Assembly (NCBI RefSeq): GCF_029846635.1
Contig: NZ_JARVTG010000002.1
Location: forward strand, 186,001-250,000
Length of the DNA: 64,000 nt
Direction: 5' to 3'
DNA from: Pokkaliibacter sp. MBI-7
GTDB lineage: Bacteria; Pseudomonadota; Gammaproteobacteria; Pseudomonadales; Balneatricaceae
Part shown: in pieces, positions 1 to 9,294 of the stretch
Layout: each line of letters opens with the position of its first letter
Numbering within the stretch: position 1 is the stretch's first letter
Program-made: the position numbers and the translations under genes
Notes under the pieces: model-generated
The model's database searches: none
What the model saw: the letters and a program-made list of their open reading frames with translations, nothing else
What the model was told of the DNA's origin: nothing

Positions 1-476
1 CTGTCGCCACTTTCGGGCATCGAGAGCCTCATGCGCCAGGCGATATGACTTACTACGCTTTCGCTTTATTAAATGTGTTGTGGCAGCGGCAGCGTGTGGG
101 AAAAGTCAGTGCGGAAGCTGAGATTCAGTCTGCTCTGGCAATGTCTTCAGAACAGTTGGAGCAGTTACTGAGTGCTTTGCGAAAAGCAATGATTGTCACT
201 AGGCATGAAACAGGAGGTTGGCTGCTTTTGAGGGATATTCATGAGCTGACGATTTTTGAAGTAGTGCGATGCATGCCACATATGCCGCAGCCCTGTGAAC
301 TGGGGCGAGATTTGCCTCAGTGGGGCGTGCTGTTGCGAGAGCAGCTGCTGCATGTTGAGGGGTATAGCGAACAGGCGCTTTCCATGAGCGTTAGCGAATT
401 ACTGAATATAGCTGATCAGCATATCTCGCAAGATATGAATGGGACGTCGGAAAGCGGAAAGAGAAATTCATCATGA
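1..476 (+). CDS. YihY/BrkB-family inner membrane protein, C-terminal part
   Basis: The reading frame is already open at the first base of the window, so this is the 3' end of a gene that begins outside it; the ATG at 45 is internal. About 157 residues are visible and none looks membrane-spanning. They resemble the soluble C-terminal extension found after the membrane domain in many gammaproteobacterial YihY (once called RNase BN) proteins: a helical winged-helix-like segment ending in a GGWLLLRDIHELTIFEV stretch, which matches the usual pattern of a glycine turn followed by an R-D-hydrophobic strand. The stop overlaps the start of the acylphosphatase gene (ATGA), so the two are probably cotranscribed. 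The molecular role of the family is not settled. The family call rests on the C-terminal domain only. Confidence 0.6.
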   Translation, partial: VATFGHREPHAPGDMTYYAFALLNVLWQRQRVGKVSAEAEIQSALAMSSEQLEQLLSALRKAMIVTRHETGGWLLLRDIHELTIFEVVRCMPHMPQPCELGRDLPQWGVLLREQLLHVEGYSEQALSMSVSELLNIADQHISQDMNGTSESGKRNSS

Positions 477-751
477 TGGCATTACATGCTTTTGTGGATG
501 GTCGAGTTCAGGGTGTGTGGTTCAGGCAGTCGACACGCGAGCAGGCTGAAAGTCAACGGTTGCAAGGCTGGGTGAGAAATCTGGCGGATGGGCGGGTCGA
601 AGTGTGGCTGCAGGGGGAGGCTATTGCAGTGCATCATGTTGAAACCTGGCTGTATTCGGGTCCAGAGCTTGCGGTGGTGACGGAAGTGATTGTTGAGGAG
701 GTCAGTCCTGACCTTTCACTCAATGGATTTGATGTATTGGATGGGGCTTAA
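473..751 (+). CDS. acyP: Acylphosphatase
   Basis: A 92-residue cytosolic protein, the usual length for acylphosphatase, which hydrolyses acyl phosphates such as acetyl phosphate or carbamoyl phosphate. The N-terminal GRVQGVWFRQ motif supplies the phosphate-binding loop and the catalytic arginine (Arg18), and GWVRNLADGRVEV carries the catalytic asparagine (Asn36). The alpha/beta sandwich pattern continues to the end. The start overlaps the stop of the upstream YihY-like gene by four bases, suggesting translational coupling. Two ATG codons stand in tandem at 473 and 476, and either could be used. The physiological substrate cannot be told from sequence. Confidence 0.93.
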   Translation: MMALHAFVDGRVQGVWFRQSTREQAESQRLQGWVRNLADGRVEVWLQGEAIAVHHVETWLYSGPELAVVTEVIVEEVSPDLSLNGFDVLDGA

Positions 752-801
752 GTTGTCTGTGATGGGTTGGTCTTTTGCTGTTCAGATGATGTTTGCGTCT
801 G

Positions 802-1401
802 TCAGTAGAAGGAGTAGCTGCTCCACCATTGATAGACCAGTCGTGGGTAGTCGCTTGAACCCAGGCTGCCATTGTAGCGGGCTAATGCCCGGTCAAGATT
901 TCCTGATTCCTTATCCAGATAATGTCGCAGTACGGCGCAGCCAAACATGAGGTTGGTGCTGTCATCCAGCAGGTTATCTTCCTGACTGCCGATTTCTTTT
1001 CGCCAGAATGGCATCACCTGCATCAGTCCAATGGCTCCCGCTCGTGAAATGGCAAAGCGATCGAAGCGGCTTTCTACATGCACTACGGCAAGTACCAGAT
1101 CTGGTGAAAGGTTGTAGTGTGATGCGCTACTTAACACCTTGCTGAGGAAGGCGTCAGTGTCCTGATTCATCAGGCGTTGGTGGTAGGGTTGTAGGCGCTC
1201 ATGCTGAAATACCAGCCACACCTGGCGGAAGTAAGGGTCGTGAAATTTGGCATCATATCCGAGCGGAGGTACGGCGGAATAACCGATATTCGGCCACAGC
1301 AAAATGATGGTCAGCAAGATGCGGCTGAGTCGTTGCTGGCGTATATCGTTAATGAAGCATATAGAGAGCCGAGGGCGGTGGCCAGGTTTAAGATCAAACA
1401 T
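802..1401 (-). CDS. Lytic transglycosylase (SLT domain)
   Basis: About 199 residues from the start chosen here. The C-terminal half is a soluble-lytic-transglycosylase domain: an ESRFD motif holding the catalytic glutamate, followed by AISRAGAIGLMQVMPF, the family signature, and ALARYNGS near the end. Such enzymes cleave the glycan strands of peptidoglycan in the periplasm. A hydrophobic stretch (RILLTIILLWPNIGYSA) serves as a signal sequence but has a long N-terminal extension ahead of it. The frame stays open to 1458, overlapping the 3' end of proS; I prefer the ATG at 1401, though neither start has a good ribosome site. It lies directly downstream of proS on the same strand. A structural or regulatory muramidase role cannot be separated by sequence. 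Confidence 0.85.
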   Translation of the reverse strand: MFDLKPGHRPRLSICFINDIRQQRLSRILLTIILLWPNIGYSAVPPLGYDAKFHDPYFRQVWLVFQHERLQPYHQRLMNQDTDAFLSKVLSSASHYNLSPDLVLAVVHVESRFDRFAISRAGAIGLMQVMPFWRKEIGSQEDNLLDDSTNLMFGCAVLRHYLDKESGNLDRALARYNGSLGSSDYPRLVYQWWSSYSFY

Positions 1402-1430
1402 GGCCAGAGTCCGCCAACGGTATATATGGC

Positions 1431-3149
1431 TTAAACAGCAGTTTGCGCTTTCAGCCATTCAAGGATTTCAGCAACGGGAATATCGCGGCTGGTTTCATCA
1501 CGACGAGCCTTGTATTCCAGTGTGCCATTCTGCAGGCCGCGATCGCTGATGACGACACGGTGAGGAATGCCGATCAACTCCATATCGGCAAACTTCACTC
1601 CGGGGCGTTCTTTGCGATCATCAAGCAATACGTCGTAACCGACTTGCTTCAACTGGGCATACAGTTCTTCGCTCTTCTGTGCAACCTGCTCAGAACGATC
1701 CGCGTTCAGAGGAATAACTGCTACCTGGAATGGTGCAAGGCTCTCCGGCCACAGAATGCCTTTGCTGTCATAGTTTTGTTCAATTGCAGCAGCTACCACC
1801 CGGGTGACGCCGATGCCATAGCAACCCATCTCAACAACCTGAGCCTTGCCATTTTCATCAAGTACAGTGGCGTTCATTTCTTTACTGTATTTGTTGCCGA
1901 GCTGGAAGATATGCCCGACTTCAATACCGCGGCGGATTACCAGCTTGCCCTTGCCATCGGGGCTGGCATCACCTTCGACAATATTACGCAGATCAGCGAC
2001 TTCAGGTGTGGGCAGGTCTCGTTCCCAGTTAATGCCGAAGTAGTGTTTACCTTCGATATTTGCGCCTGCGCCAAAGTCAGACATGGCTGCGACCGTTCGA
2101 TCAATGATGACAGGGATGGGAAGATTGACCGGGCCAAGTGAGCCGGGGCCTGCAGGCATGAAGCCGCGAATTTCTTCTTCGGTAGCAAAGCGCAGAGGTG
2201 TGGCAACCTGGGGTAACTTTTCTGCCTTGATCTCGTTCAGTTCGTGATCGCCACGTACCATCAGGGCAACGAAGTCGGCATCGCATTCTTCACTGGCAGC
2301 GACGAACAGAGTCTTGACGGTCTTCTCGATGGCCAGGCCAAATTTTTCCACCAGATCGGCGATGGTCTTGGTGTTGGGGGTGTCGACCAGACGCATCTCT
2401 TCGCTGGCTGGGGCGCGCTCACCAGCGGGTGCCAATGCTTCGGCCATTTCGATGTTGGCGGCAAAGTCACTGCTGTCGGAAAACGCGATCAGGTCCTCGC
2501 CTGAGTTTGCCAGTACATGGAACTCCATAGAGCGATTGCCGCCGATGGAACCCGAGTCAGCCTGCACAGGGCGATAGTTCAGCCCGAGCCGATCAAAAAT
2601 GTTGCAGTATGCGCTGTACATCACCATGTACCCTTCTTCCAGACTCTGGGGAGTCAGGTGGAAGGAGTAAGCATCCTTCATGATGAATTCACGACCACGC
2701 ATCACGCCAAAACGAGGGCGGATTTCATCGCGGAATTTGGTCTGAATCTGGTACAGGTTGATTGGCAGTTGCTTATAGGAGCTGATCTCGCGACGGAACA
2801 GATCAGTCACCACTTCTTCGTGAGTCGGGCCAAGGCAGAAAGAGCGATCGTGACGGTCTTTCAGGCGCAGAAGCTCTGGGCCGTACTGTTCCCAGCGGCC
2901 AGACTCTTCCCATAGTTCAGCAGGTTGTACGCCGGGCATCAGGATTTCCTGCGCGCCAGCTTTGTCCATCTCTTCTCTGACAATGCGTTCCACTTTACGC
3001 AGGGTGCGCAAGCCCAGTGGCAGCCATGTATACATGCCAGACGCCAGCTTACGGATAAAGCCTGCACGCAGCATCAGCTGATGGCTGATAACTTCGGCAT
3101 CGGAAGGGGTTTCTTTCAGGGTGGCGATCAGCAGTTGACTCGCTCGCAT
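1431..3149 (-). CDS. proS: Prolyl-tRNA synthetase
   Basis: 572 residues, the same length as E. coli ProS. It joins proline to tRNA-Pro in the cytosol. The class II synthetase core begins at the N terminus (SQLLIATLKETPSDAEVISH), with motif 2 around RDEIRPRFGVMRGREFIMKD. A long insertion at roughly residues 225-405 between motifs 2 and 3 is the editing domain that removes alanine mischarged to the tRNA. The anticodon-binding domain follows at about 470-570. All expected segments are present and intact. The gene ends just before the lytic transglycosylase gene, and the first ATG fits the conserved N terminus. Confidence 0.98.
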   Translation of the reverse strand: MRASQLLIATLKETPSDAEVISHQLMLRAGFIRKLASGMYTWLPLGLRTLRKVERIVREEMDKAGAQEILMPGVQPAELWEESGRWEQYGPELLRLKDRHDRSFCLGPTHEEVVTDLFRREISSYKQLPINLYQIQTKFRDEIRPRFGVMRGREFIMKDAYSFHLTPQSLEEGYMVMYSAYCNIFDRLGLNYRPVQADSGSIGGNRSMEFHVLANSGEDLIAFSDSSDFAANIEMAEALAPAGERAPASEEMRLVDTPNTKTIADLVEKFGLAIEKTVKTLFVAASEECDADFVALMVRGDHELNEIKAEKLPQVATPLRFATEEEIRGFMPAGPGSLGPVNLPIPVIIDRTVAAMSDFGAGANIEGKHYFGINWERDLPTPEVADLRNIVEGDASPDGKGKLVIRRGIEVGHIFQLGNKYSKEMNATVLDENGKAQVVEMGCYGIGVTRVVAAAIEQNYDSKGILWPESLAPFQVAVIPLNADRSEQVAQKSEELYAQLKQVGYDVLLDDRKERPGVKFADMELIGIPHRVVISDRGLQNGTLEYKARRDETSRDIPVAEILEWLKAQTAV

Positions 3150-3217
3150 GTTGTACGCTCGTCTCGACTAACGAATGAAAGGGCCATTCTATGGAGTGCT
3201 ATGAATGGGAGCAAGAA

Positions 3218-3727
3218 TCAGGCCTGAAATTGCCATTTCCAGTCGGTTTGAGTGATCAGGCACTGGCATAGTGCGTTGATTCCTTTAACGTCCTCTTCGT
3301 CAAAGCGATCGGGTGATGGGCTGTCCAGGTCCAGAACGCCAATCAGTCTATCTTCTAAATAAAGGGGAATGACCAGTTCTGAGCGTGATGCTGCGTCGCA
3401 GGCAATGTGTCCAGGAAAGGCATGCACGTCAGCAATGCATTGAATTTCGCGTGTTCGTGCTGCTGCACCGCACACGCCTTTGCTGAAAGGAATGGTGACG
3501 CAGGCGATCTTGCCCTGGAAGGGGCCCAGTATCAGCGTTTCCGGTGCTGCCGCAAGATAGAAACCTGCCCAGTTGAGGTCTGGCAGAAGATTGAATAATA
3601 ACGCTGAGAACTGAGACAGATTCACGATCATGTCGCGGCTGTCGCTGAGCAGGCCCCGGCACTGGGGAAGTAGATCAGCATACATTTCAGCCTTGGGTTG
3701 GCTGACATCGGCGTTGAGTGTGTACAT
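3218..3727 (-). CDS. msrC: Free methionine-(R)-sulfoxide reductase (GAF domain)
   Basis: A 169-residue single-GAF-domain protein. The family reduces free methionine R-sulfoxide using thioredoxin and so repairs oxidised methionine in the cytosol. The sequence shows LNWAGFYL, LGPFQGKIAC and GVCG followed by FPGHIACD. The three cysteines of the mechanism are at residues 76, 86 and 110, with the same 10- and 24-residue spacing as in E. coli MsrC (YebR). The ligand-pocket acidic residues near the C terminus (VLDLDSP) are also present. It lies 68 bases downstream of the proS start on the same strand. Confidence 0.93.
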   Translation of the reverse strand: MYTLNADVSQPKAEMYADLLPQCRGLLSDSRDMIVNLSQFSALLFNLLPDLNWAGFYLAAAPETLILGPFQGKIACVTIPFSKGVCGAAARTREIQCIADVHAFPGHIACDAASRSELVIPLYLEDRLIGVLDLDSPSPDRFDEEDVKGINALCQCLITQTDWKWQFQA

Positions 3728-3790
3728 AGATAACTCACGTGAAAGGCGAGGGGCCGGGGCGTGTCATTTTGCCCTGGTATTTCGCGAGCA

Positions 3791-4357
3791 TTATAACTTA
3801 TTCAAATTGCCGGGTGGGGCGTTTGGCGAAGCCGAGTCTGAGATCAACTCGTTGAGTGACGACTGATCCAGTTGATTCAATAGCGTATTGGCCTCTGCAA
3901 GCTGAAGTTCGTTGAATACCTGGATGCCCGCCTGTTGAAGCACCGCGGCGGTCAGGCCGATGCCACCAATCAGCGTTCCGGTAAAAGAGCCGTCGTAAAT
4001 AAAATCAGTCCCGCATGACGGGCTTTTTGATTTCAGTACAGCGATTTTGATGTTGTGGCGTTGTGCAATCTGAAGCGCATACTGAGCGCCTTTGTAAAAT
4101 TCTCTATATACGTCAGTGCCCTGGTTATCGAGCAATCTGACTGGCCTGCCGATGAGTGCGTTGTGGCCATCTCCTTTTATCCACTCGGCAGGAAATCGAG
4201 GGATGGGCAGGCCACCTGCAACTTCAGGGCAGCAGCTGATTAGCCGGTTTTGCTGCTGCCATTCTTGCCAGATGGGATGCTGTTGTGTGCACGCCTGACC
4301 ATCATAACGGACGGCTTCTCCATAAAGGCAAGCACTTACCAAAATTCGCTCTGCCAT
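3791..4357 (-). CDS. DUF523 family protein
   Basis: A 188-residue cytosolic protein of the DUF523 family. It opens with MAERILVSACLYGEAVRYDG, followed by SCCPEVAGGLPIPR and LKSKSPSCG, the conserved cysteine-containing motifs of the family. The paired cysteines suggest metal or cluster binding, but the biochemical role is not known to me. The frame runs 27 codons further upstream to 4438, but the ATG at 4357 has a GGAG ribosome site (CTGGAGTTGCAG) and matches the conserved N terminus, so the shorter form is chosen. It is followed by msrC on the same strand. The final 20 residues (after about 168) are low-complexity and poorly conserved in such proteins. Confidence 0.85.
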   Translation of the reverse strand: MAERILVSACLYGEAVRYDGQACTQQHPIWQEWQQQNRLISCCPEVAGGLPIPRFPAEWIKGDGHNALIGRPVRLLDNQGTDVYREFYKGAQYALQIAQRHNIKIAVLKSKSPSCGTDFIYDGSFTGTLIGGIGLTAAVLQQAGIQVFNELQLAEANTLLNQLDQSSLNELISDSASPNAPPGNLNKL

Positions 4358-4636
4358 CTGCAACTCCAGCAATGAATTGTCTAAATTCGAATCAGATAGT
4401 TGAAAATACAGCAAAAAACAGCAAGTCGATCTGGGCAACTTTGTAGAAAAATAGCTAATGCCTATTTATACTTAGCAAGTTTTTCGGTGGGTAAACCCCG
4501 TTACCTGATGCCTATGCTGCGTGCCTATTACTAATAAAACAGGGCGTGGCAGGGTGTTTGCTGTCGTTCAGTTCCTGGGTGCGGCAACAGTAGCGAGGAA
4601 TACCTGGTCTAATCAAGCTTGTGATTGGGTGAGGCG

Positions 4637-5980
4637 ATGATCAAGATCAGTCGTGGTCTGGATCTGCCTATTGCCGGCGAGCCCGTACAGAAGATAGAGG
4701 CAGCTCTTTCTGCTCGTACGGTGGCACTGGTGGGTTCCGACTATCACGGAATGAAACCTACCATGGCCGTCCGGGAAGGCGATCAGGTCAAACTTGGCCA
4801 GGTGTTGTTTTCTGATAAGAAAACACCAGGCGTTCATTACACCGCTCCTGCTTCGGGAGTCGTGAAAGAAATCAATCGTGGTGAAAAGCGCGTTTTCCAG
4901 TCTTTGGTGATCGAAGTTGCCAAGGATGAAAGCGATGCCATCACTTTCAATAGTTACACTGCTGAGCAACTGGCGGGATTGGATCGACAGCAGGTTATTT
5001 CCAACCTTGTTGACTCTGGCCTCTGGACTGCACTGCGTACACGTCCCTACAGTAAGGTACCATCTCCTGAATCTGCTCCCATTGCAGTGTTTGTAACTGC
5101 AATCGATACCAGCCCACTGGCTGCAGATCCACAAGTCGTTATTGCTGAGCATGCTGATGACTTCGTCAGAGGGCAAGTGATTCTGTCCAAGCTGACCGAT
5201 GGCAAACTCTATGTATGTAAAGCTCCCGGAGCCAATGTTCCTGCTGCTTCTCAGGCGACGGTGGAAGAGTTCGGCGGGATGCATCCTGCTGGTAACCCCG
5301 GCACCCACATCCATTTCCTAGATCCTGTTGGGCCAAATCGTGCTGCCTGGTATATCGGTTATCAGGACGTGATTGCTGTTGGTAAGCTATTTACCACCGG
5401 TAAATTGTGGGTAGAGCGTGTGGTTGCCGTTGCCGGACCGCAGGCTAAATCACCGCGTTTGTTGCGTACTCGTTTGGGCGCCAGCGTTGCTGAACTGTGC
5501 CAGAACGAACAGAAGTCTGGTGACAACCGTCTGATCTCTGGCTCAGTGTTCAGTGGTCGTACCTGTCGCGGTGTTAACAGTTATCTGGGTCGTTACCACA
5601 CCCTGATCAGCATTCTGCTGGAAGGTAAAGCACGCGACTTCATGGGCTGGATTACTTTGGGTGGTGAGCGTTACTCATTGCTGAACGTACTGTCTTCGGC
5701 TTTTAGTCGTTCACGTAAGCTGAGTCTGACGACGACGACCAATGGTTCAGAGCGTGCCATGGTGCCGGTGGGCCAGTTCGAAGAAGTGATGCCTCTGGAT
5801 ATCCTGCCAACCCAGTTGTTGCGTGCGCTGGTCGTCGGCGATATCGATACTGCCATCAAGTTGGGCTGTCTGGAGCTGGATGAAGAAGACCTGGCACTTT
5901 GTACCTTTGCCTGTACCGGCAAGTATGAGTACGGTCCCATTCTGCGTGACAACCTGACCCGCATTGAGCTAGAGGGGTAG
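4637..5980 (+). CDS. nqrA: Na+-translocating NADH:quinone reductase subunit A
   Basis: 447 residues. NqrA is the membrane-associated subunit of the six-subunit Na+-NQR complex, which oxidises NADH, reduces ubiquinone and pumps sodium out. The N terminus MIKISRGLDLPIAGEP and the conserved THIHFLDPVGP and SVFSGRTC segments are typical. The ATG at 4637 is chosen over the upstream in-frame codon at 4625 because GGGTGAGG precedes it and family proteins begin at this point. It is first in nqrABCDEF, with 2-18 base gaps or short overlaps between genes. A TATACT hexamer at 4467-4472 is a possible -10 element, but no good -35 partner is seen. Confidence 0.97.
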   Translation: MIKISRGLDLPIAGEPVQKIEAALSARTVALVGSDYHGMKPTMAVREGDQVKLGQVLFSDKKTPGVHYTAPASGVVKEINRGEKRVFQSLVIEVAKDESDAITFNSYTAEQLAGLDRQQVISNLVDSGLWTALRTRPYSKVPSPESAPIAVFVTAIDTSPLAADPQVVIAEHADDFVRGQVILSKLTDGKLYVCKAPGANVPAASQATVEEFGGMHPAGNPGTHIHFLDPVGPNRAAWYIGYQDVIAVGKLFTTGKLWVERVVAVAGPQAKSPRLLRTRLGASVAELCQNEQKSGDNRLISGSVFSGRTCRGVNSYLGRYHTLISILLEGKARDFMGWITLGGERYSLLNVLSSAFSRSRKLSLTTTTNGSERAMVPVGQFEEVMPLDILPTQLLRALVVGDIDTAIKLGCLELDEEDLALCTFACTGKYEYGPILRDNLTRIELEG

Positions 5981-5982
5981 TC

Positions 5983-7188
5983 ATGAGCTTGCGCAATGTA
6001 TTGGATAAAATGGAGCCCCACTTCCATAAAGGTGGCAAGTATGAAAAGTGGTATGCGCTTTACGAAGCGGTCGATACCATTTTTTACACTCCTGGTCAGG
6101 TAACCAAGAGCAACGCTCACGTTCGTGACGTTATCGACCTCAAACGCATGATGATCATGGTCTGGTTGTGCACCTTCCCGGCTATGTTCTACGGCATGTA
6201 TAACGTTGGTAATCAGGCTCTGACCGCCATAGCGGGCGGCGCTACTCTGCCTGCAAACTGGCATGGGGCGCTGATCAGTGTCTTGTCTGGCCTGAGTGTC
6301 GACAGTACATGGGACTGCTTCATTTACGGTGCCGTCTACTTTATTCCCGTTTATGCCGTGACCTTTATTGTCGGCGGCTTCTGGGAGGTCCTGTTCGCCA
6401 TGAAGCGTGGTCATGAAGTGAACGAAGGGTTCTTCGTGACTTCCGTGCTGTTCGCTCTGACGCTGCCTCCCACTGTGCCTCTCTGGCAGGTTGCACTGGG
6501 CATCAGCTTCGGTGTGGTTGTGGCCAAGGAAGTGTTCGGTGGTACCGGTAAGAACTTCCTGAACCCTGCGCTCGCTGGGCGTGCCTTCCTGTTCTTCGCC
6601 TATCCCGCACAGATGTCGGGTGATGCAATCTGGACTGCGGTGGATGGGTTCTCTGGTGCCACACCCCTGAGCTTGGCGGCTGCGGGTGGTGTTCAGGCCA
6701 TTACTGATGCCGGTATTACCTGGGGTAACGCTTTCATCGGGCACATTCAGGGTTCCATGGGTGAAGTCAGTACACTGGCTATCCTGATCGGCGGCGTGTT
6801 CATCATGTACGCCAAAATTGCCGCATGGCGTATCGTTGCGGGTGTCTTCATCGGTATGACCGCTATGGCGACACTGTTTAACCTGATCGGCTCCGATACC
6901 AATCCAATGTTCGCGGTACCTTTCTACTGGCATCTGGTCCTCGGTGGTTTTGCCTTCGGTATGATTTTCATGGCTACCGACCCTGTGTCTGCCTCCATGA
7001 CCAATACCGGCAAGTGGTTCTTCGGCGCTCTGATTGGTGTGATGTGTGTGCTGATCCGAGTAGTTAACCCGGCGTTCCCTGAGGGCATGATGCTGGCCAT
7101 CCTGTTCGGCAATCTGTTTGCGCCGCTGATCGACTACTTCGTCGTACAGGCGAATATCAAACGGAGGGTTCTACGCAATGGCTGCTAA
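5983..7188 (+). CDS. nqrB: Na+-translocating NADH:quinone reductase subunit B
   Basis: 401 residues and many membrane helices. This integral subunit lies on the sodium path and carries covalently bound FMN. The flavinylation motif SGAT is seen at residues 224-227 (WTAVDGFSGATPLS), so FMN should be linked to Thr227. The soluble N-terminal segment (MEPHFHKGGKYEKWYALYEA) and the GGTGKNFLNPALAGRAFLFF region are characteristic. It starts two bases after the nqrA stop and overlaps nqrC by 11 bases. Attachment of FMN needs the flavin transferase ApbE, whose gene is not in this operon. Confidence 0.97.
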   Translation: MSLRNVLDKMEPHFHKGGKYEKWYALYEAVDTIFYTPGQVTKSNAHVRDVIDLKRMMIMVWLCTFPAMFYGMYNVGNQALTAIAGGATLPANWHGALISVLSGLSVDSTWDCFIYGAVYFIPVYAVTFIVGGFWEVLFAMKRGHEVNEGFFVTSVLFALTLPPTVPLWQVALGISFGVVVAKEVFGGTGKNFLNPALAGRAFLFFAYPAQMSGDAIWTAVDGFSGATPLSLAAAGGVQAITDAGITWGNAFIGHIQGSMGEVSTLAILIGGVFIMYAKIAAWRIVAGVFIGMTAMATLFNLIGSDTNPMFAVPFYWHLVLGGFAFGMIFMATDPVSASMTNTGKWFFGALIGVMCVLIRVVNPAFPEGMMLAILFGNLFAPLIDYFVVQANIKRRVLRNGC

Positions 7189-7981
7189 TAAAGAGAGCGT
7201 CAAATACACCGTCTTTATCTCGCTGGTGTTGTGTATTGTCTGCTCCGTGGTGGTATCTGCTGCTGCCGTGTTTCTTAAGCCGGTGCAGCAGGTAAACAAG
7301 TCGCTGGAAAAGAAAGCAAATATTCTTGCTGCTGCTGGTATCAAGGCTGAGCCAGGTCAGGATGTGAACAAGCTGTTTGATCAGGTCATCATCACCAAGG
7401 TAGTCGATCTGGAAACTGGCAAGTACACCGATGCTGTTAATCCTGCTACCTATGATCAGCGTAAAGCTTCCAAGGATCCTCAGATGTCAGTTGCTTTGAC
7501 CCAGCAACAAGATATCGCCAGTATCAAGCGTGTTGCAAAGTATGCGACTGTTTATCTGGTAGAAAAGGACAGTAAGCTGGAAACCATCGTTCTGCCTGTG
7601 AAAGGCTATGGACTCTGGTCAACGCTTTACGGCTTCGTTGCTCTTAAAGGTGACCTGAATACTGTTGTAGGTATGGGATTCTATGAGCAGGGTGAAACCC
7701 CCGGACTGGGTGGTGAAGTGGATAATCCTGCCTGGAAAGGCTTGTGGCCTGGAAAGCAGATTTTTGCCGACGGTGATCTGCAGCAGGCAAACATGCCGGA
7801 GCCTAAAATTCATCTGATCAAAGGCAAGGTTGATCGCAGTGCTCCTAATGCTGCCCACGAAGTGGATGGCCTGTCAGGTGCAACTCTTACCAGCAATGGT
7901 GTCACTCACCTGATGCAGTTCTGGTTTGGTCAGAGTGGCTTCGGTCCCTTCCTTAAAAACCTGCGTGCAGGGGAGGCCTGA
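7178..7981 (+). CDS. nqrC: Na+-translocating NADH:quinone reductase subunit C
   Basis: 267 residues. It has one N-terminal membrane helix (about residues 10-34) followed by a periplasmic FMN-binding domain. The covalent FMN site SGAT is at residues 233-236 (HEVDGLSGATLTSN), so Thr236 is the predicted attachment point. KGYGLWSTLYGFVAL and YEQGETPGLGGE are family signatures. The start ATG lies inside the end of nqrB and has GGAGG immediately upstream (AAACGGAGGGTTCTACGC), showing coupled translation. It passes electrons from the NqrD/E iron site toward NqrB in current models of the complex. Confidence 0.97.
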   Translation: MAANKESVKYTVFISLVLCIVCSVVVSAAAVFLKPVQQVNKSLEKKANILAAAGIKAEPGQDVNKLFDQVIITKVVDLETGKYTDAVNPATYDQRKASKDPQMSVALTQQQDIASIKRVAKYATVYLVEKDSKLETIVLPVKGYGLWSTLYGFVALKGDLNTVVGMGFYEQGETPGLGGEVDNPAWKGLWPGKQIFADGDLQQANMPEPKIHLIKGKVDRSAPNAAHEVDGLSGATLTSNGVTHLMQFWFGQSGFGPFLKNLRAGEA

Positions 7982-7983
7982 TC

Positions 7984-8655
7984 ATGTCTGGAATGAATGC
8001 TGAAGTTAAAGAAGTTCTAGCGAAGCCGATCTTTCGCAATAACCCGATTGCGTTGCAGATCCTGGGCATCTGTTCAGCACTAGCGGTCACTTCGAATCTG
8101 AAAGTGACTATCGTCATGTGCCTGGCGTTAACCAGTGTAACGGCGTTTTCCAACCTGTTCGTATCAATGATCCGTAACTACATCCCTAACAGCATTCGTA
8201 TGATTGCGCAGATGGTAGTTATTGCTTCACTGGTCATCGTGGTGGATCAGATACTGCGTGCATATGCCTACGAAATCAGTAAACAGCTGTCTGTTTTCGT
8301 TGGTCTTATCATTACCAACTGTATCGTGATGGGGCGTGCAGAAGCCTACGCCATGAAAAACCCACCGATGATGTCTTTCCTTGATGGTATCGGTAACGGT
8401 CTGGGCTATAGTGCCATGCTGTTGTCTGTAGGCTTTATTCGTGAGTTGTTTGGGTCGGGTAGTCTGTTTGGCTTTGAGATACTGCCACTGGTCACCAATG
8501 GTGGCTGGTATCAGAGCAATGGTCTGCTGCTGCTTCCTCCATCAGCATTCTTTGTTATTGGTATGCTGATCTGGGCACTGCGTACCTGGAAGAAAGACCA
8601 GGTTGAGGCGGCCGAATTCAAGCTGGCACCCAACTCCAAGAAGGAGGCCATCTGA
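7984..8655 (+). CDS. nqrD: Na+-translocating NADH:quinone reductase subunit D
   Basis: 223 residues of mostly hydrophobic sequence with about six membrane helices. NqrD and NqrE are related, inverted-topology subunits that together hold an iron centre in the membrane. The two cysteines that bind it are at residue 30 (ILGICSAL) and residue 113 (ITNCIVMGRAEA). The gene starts two bases after the nqrC stop and shares one base with the nqrE start (TGATG), so the order is tightly coupled. A glycine-rich NGLGYSAMLL segment follows as in other NqrD proteins. Confidence 0.97.
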   Translation: MSGMNAEVKEVLAKPIFRNNPIALQILGICSALAVTSNLKVTIVMCLALTSVTAFSNLFVSMIRNYIPNSIRMIAQMVVIASLVIVVDQILRAYAYEISKQLSVFVGLIITNCIVMGRAEAYAMKNPPMMSFLDGIGNGLGYSAMLLSVGFIRELFGSGSLFGFEILPLVTNGGWYQSNGLLLLPPSAFFVIGMLIWALRTWKKDQVEAAEFKLAPNSKKEAI

Positions 8656-9263
8656 TGGAGCACTACATTAGCTTGCTGGTTCGTGCCGTATTCGTCGAGA
8701 ACATGGCACTGTCGTTCTTCCTCGGTATGTGTACCTTCCTGGCGATCTCGAAGAAGATTCAGACTGCTATTGGTCTGGGTGTTGCGGTAACAGTGGTTCT
8801 TGCAATCACCACGCCGGTAAACAATCTGCTTTATCGCTATGTACTTGCAGATGGTGCCTTGTCATGGGCAGGCATGCCCAATGTTGATCTGAGCTTCCTG
8901 GGTTTGATCAGCTATATCGGTGTTATCGCCGCTATCGTGCAGATTCTGGAAATGTTCCTCGATAAGTATGTGCCGTCGCTGTATAACGCCCTGGGCGTGT
9001 TCCTGCCTTTGATCGCAGTAAACTGTGCCATCATGGGGGCGGCGCTGTTTATGGTCGAGCGTGACTATAACTTTGGGGAAAGTGTGGTGTATGGCATTGG
9101 CGCCGGTCTTGGCTGGGCGCTGGCTATTGCTGCACTGGCTGGTATCCGTGAGAAGCTGAAGTACAGCGATGTGCCGGGTGGCCTGCGTGGTTTGGGGATT
9201 ACCTTTATCACTGCTGGTCTGATGGCGCTGGGCTTCATGTCCTTCTCTGGCGTACAACTGTAA
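8655..9263 (+). CDS. nqrE: Na+-translocating NADH:quinone reductase subunit E
   Basis: 202 residues and six predicted membrane helices; partner of NqrD. The matching iron-binding cysteines are at residue 26 (FLGMCTFLAI) and residue 124 (AVNCAIMGAALF). The N terminus MEHYISLLVRAVFVENMALS is highly conserved in the family. Its start overlaps the nqrD stop by one base, and AAGGAGG sits just upstream inside nqrD. A 31-base gap then leads to nqrF. Confidence 0.97.
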   Translation: MEHYISLLVRAVFVENMALSFFLGMCTFLAISKKIQTAIGLGVAVTVVLAITTPVNNLLYRYVLADGALSWAGMPNVDLSFLGLISYIGVIAAIVQILEMFLDKYVPSLYNALGVFLPLIAVNCAIMGAALFMVERDYNFGESVVYGIGAGLGWALAIAALAGIREKLKYSDVPGGLRGLGITFITAGLMALGFMSFSGVQL

Positions 9264-9294
9264 TCCCTGTAGGTTCATAGAAGGAAAGGTGAGC

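Noticed and set aside
5671..6933. Long minus-strand frame opposite nqrA/nqrB (420 codons)
   Set aside because: Shadow of conserved nqr coding sequence; composition is histidine- and proline-rich, with no domain.
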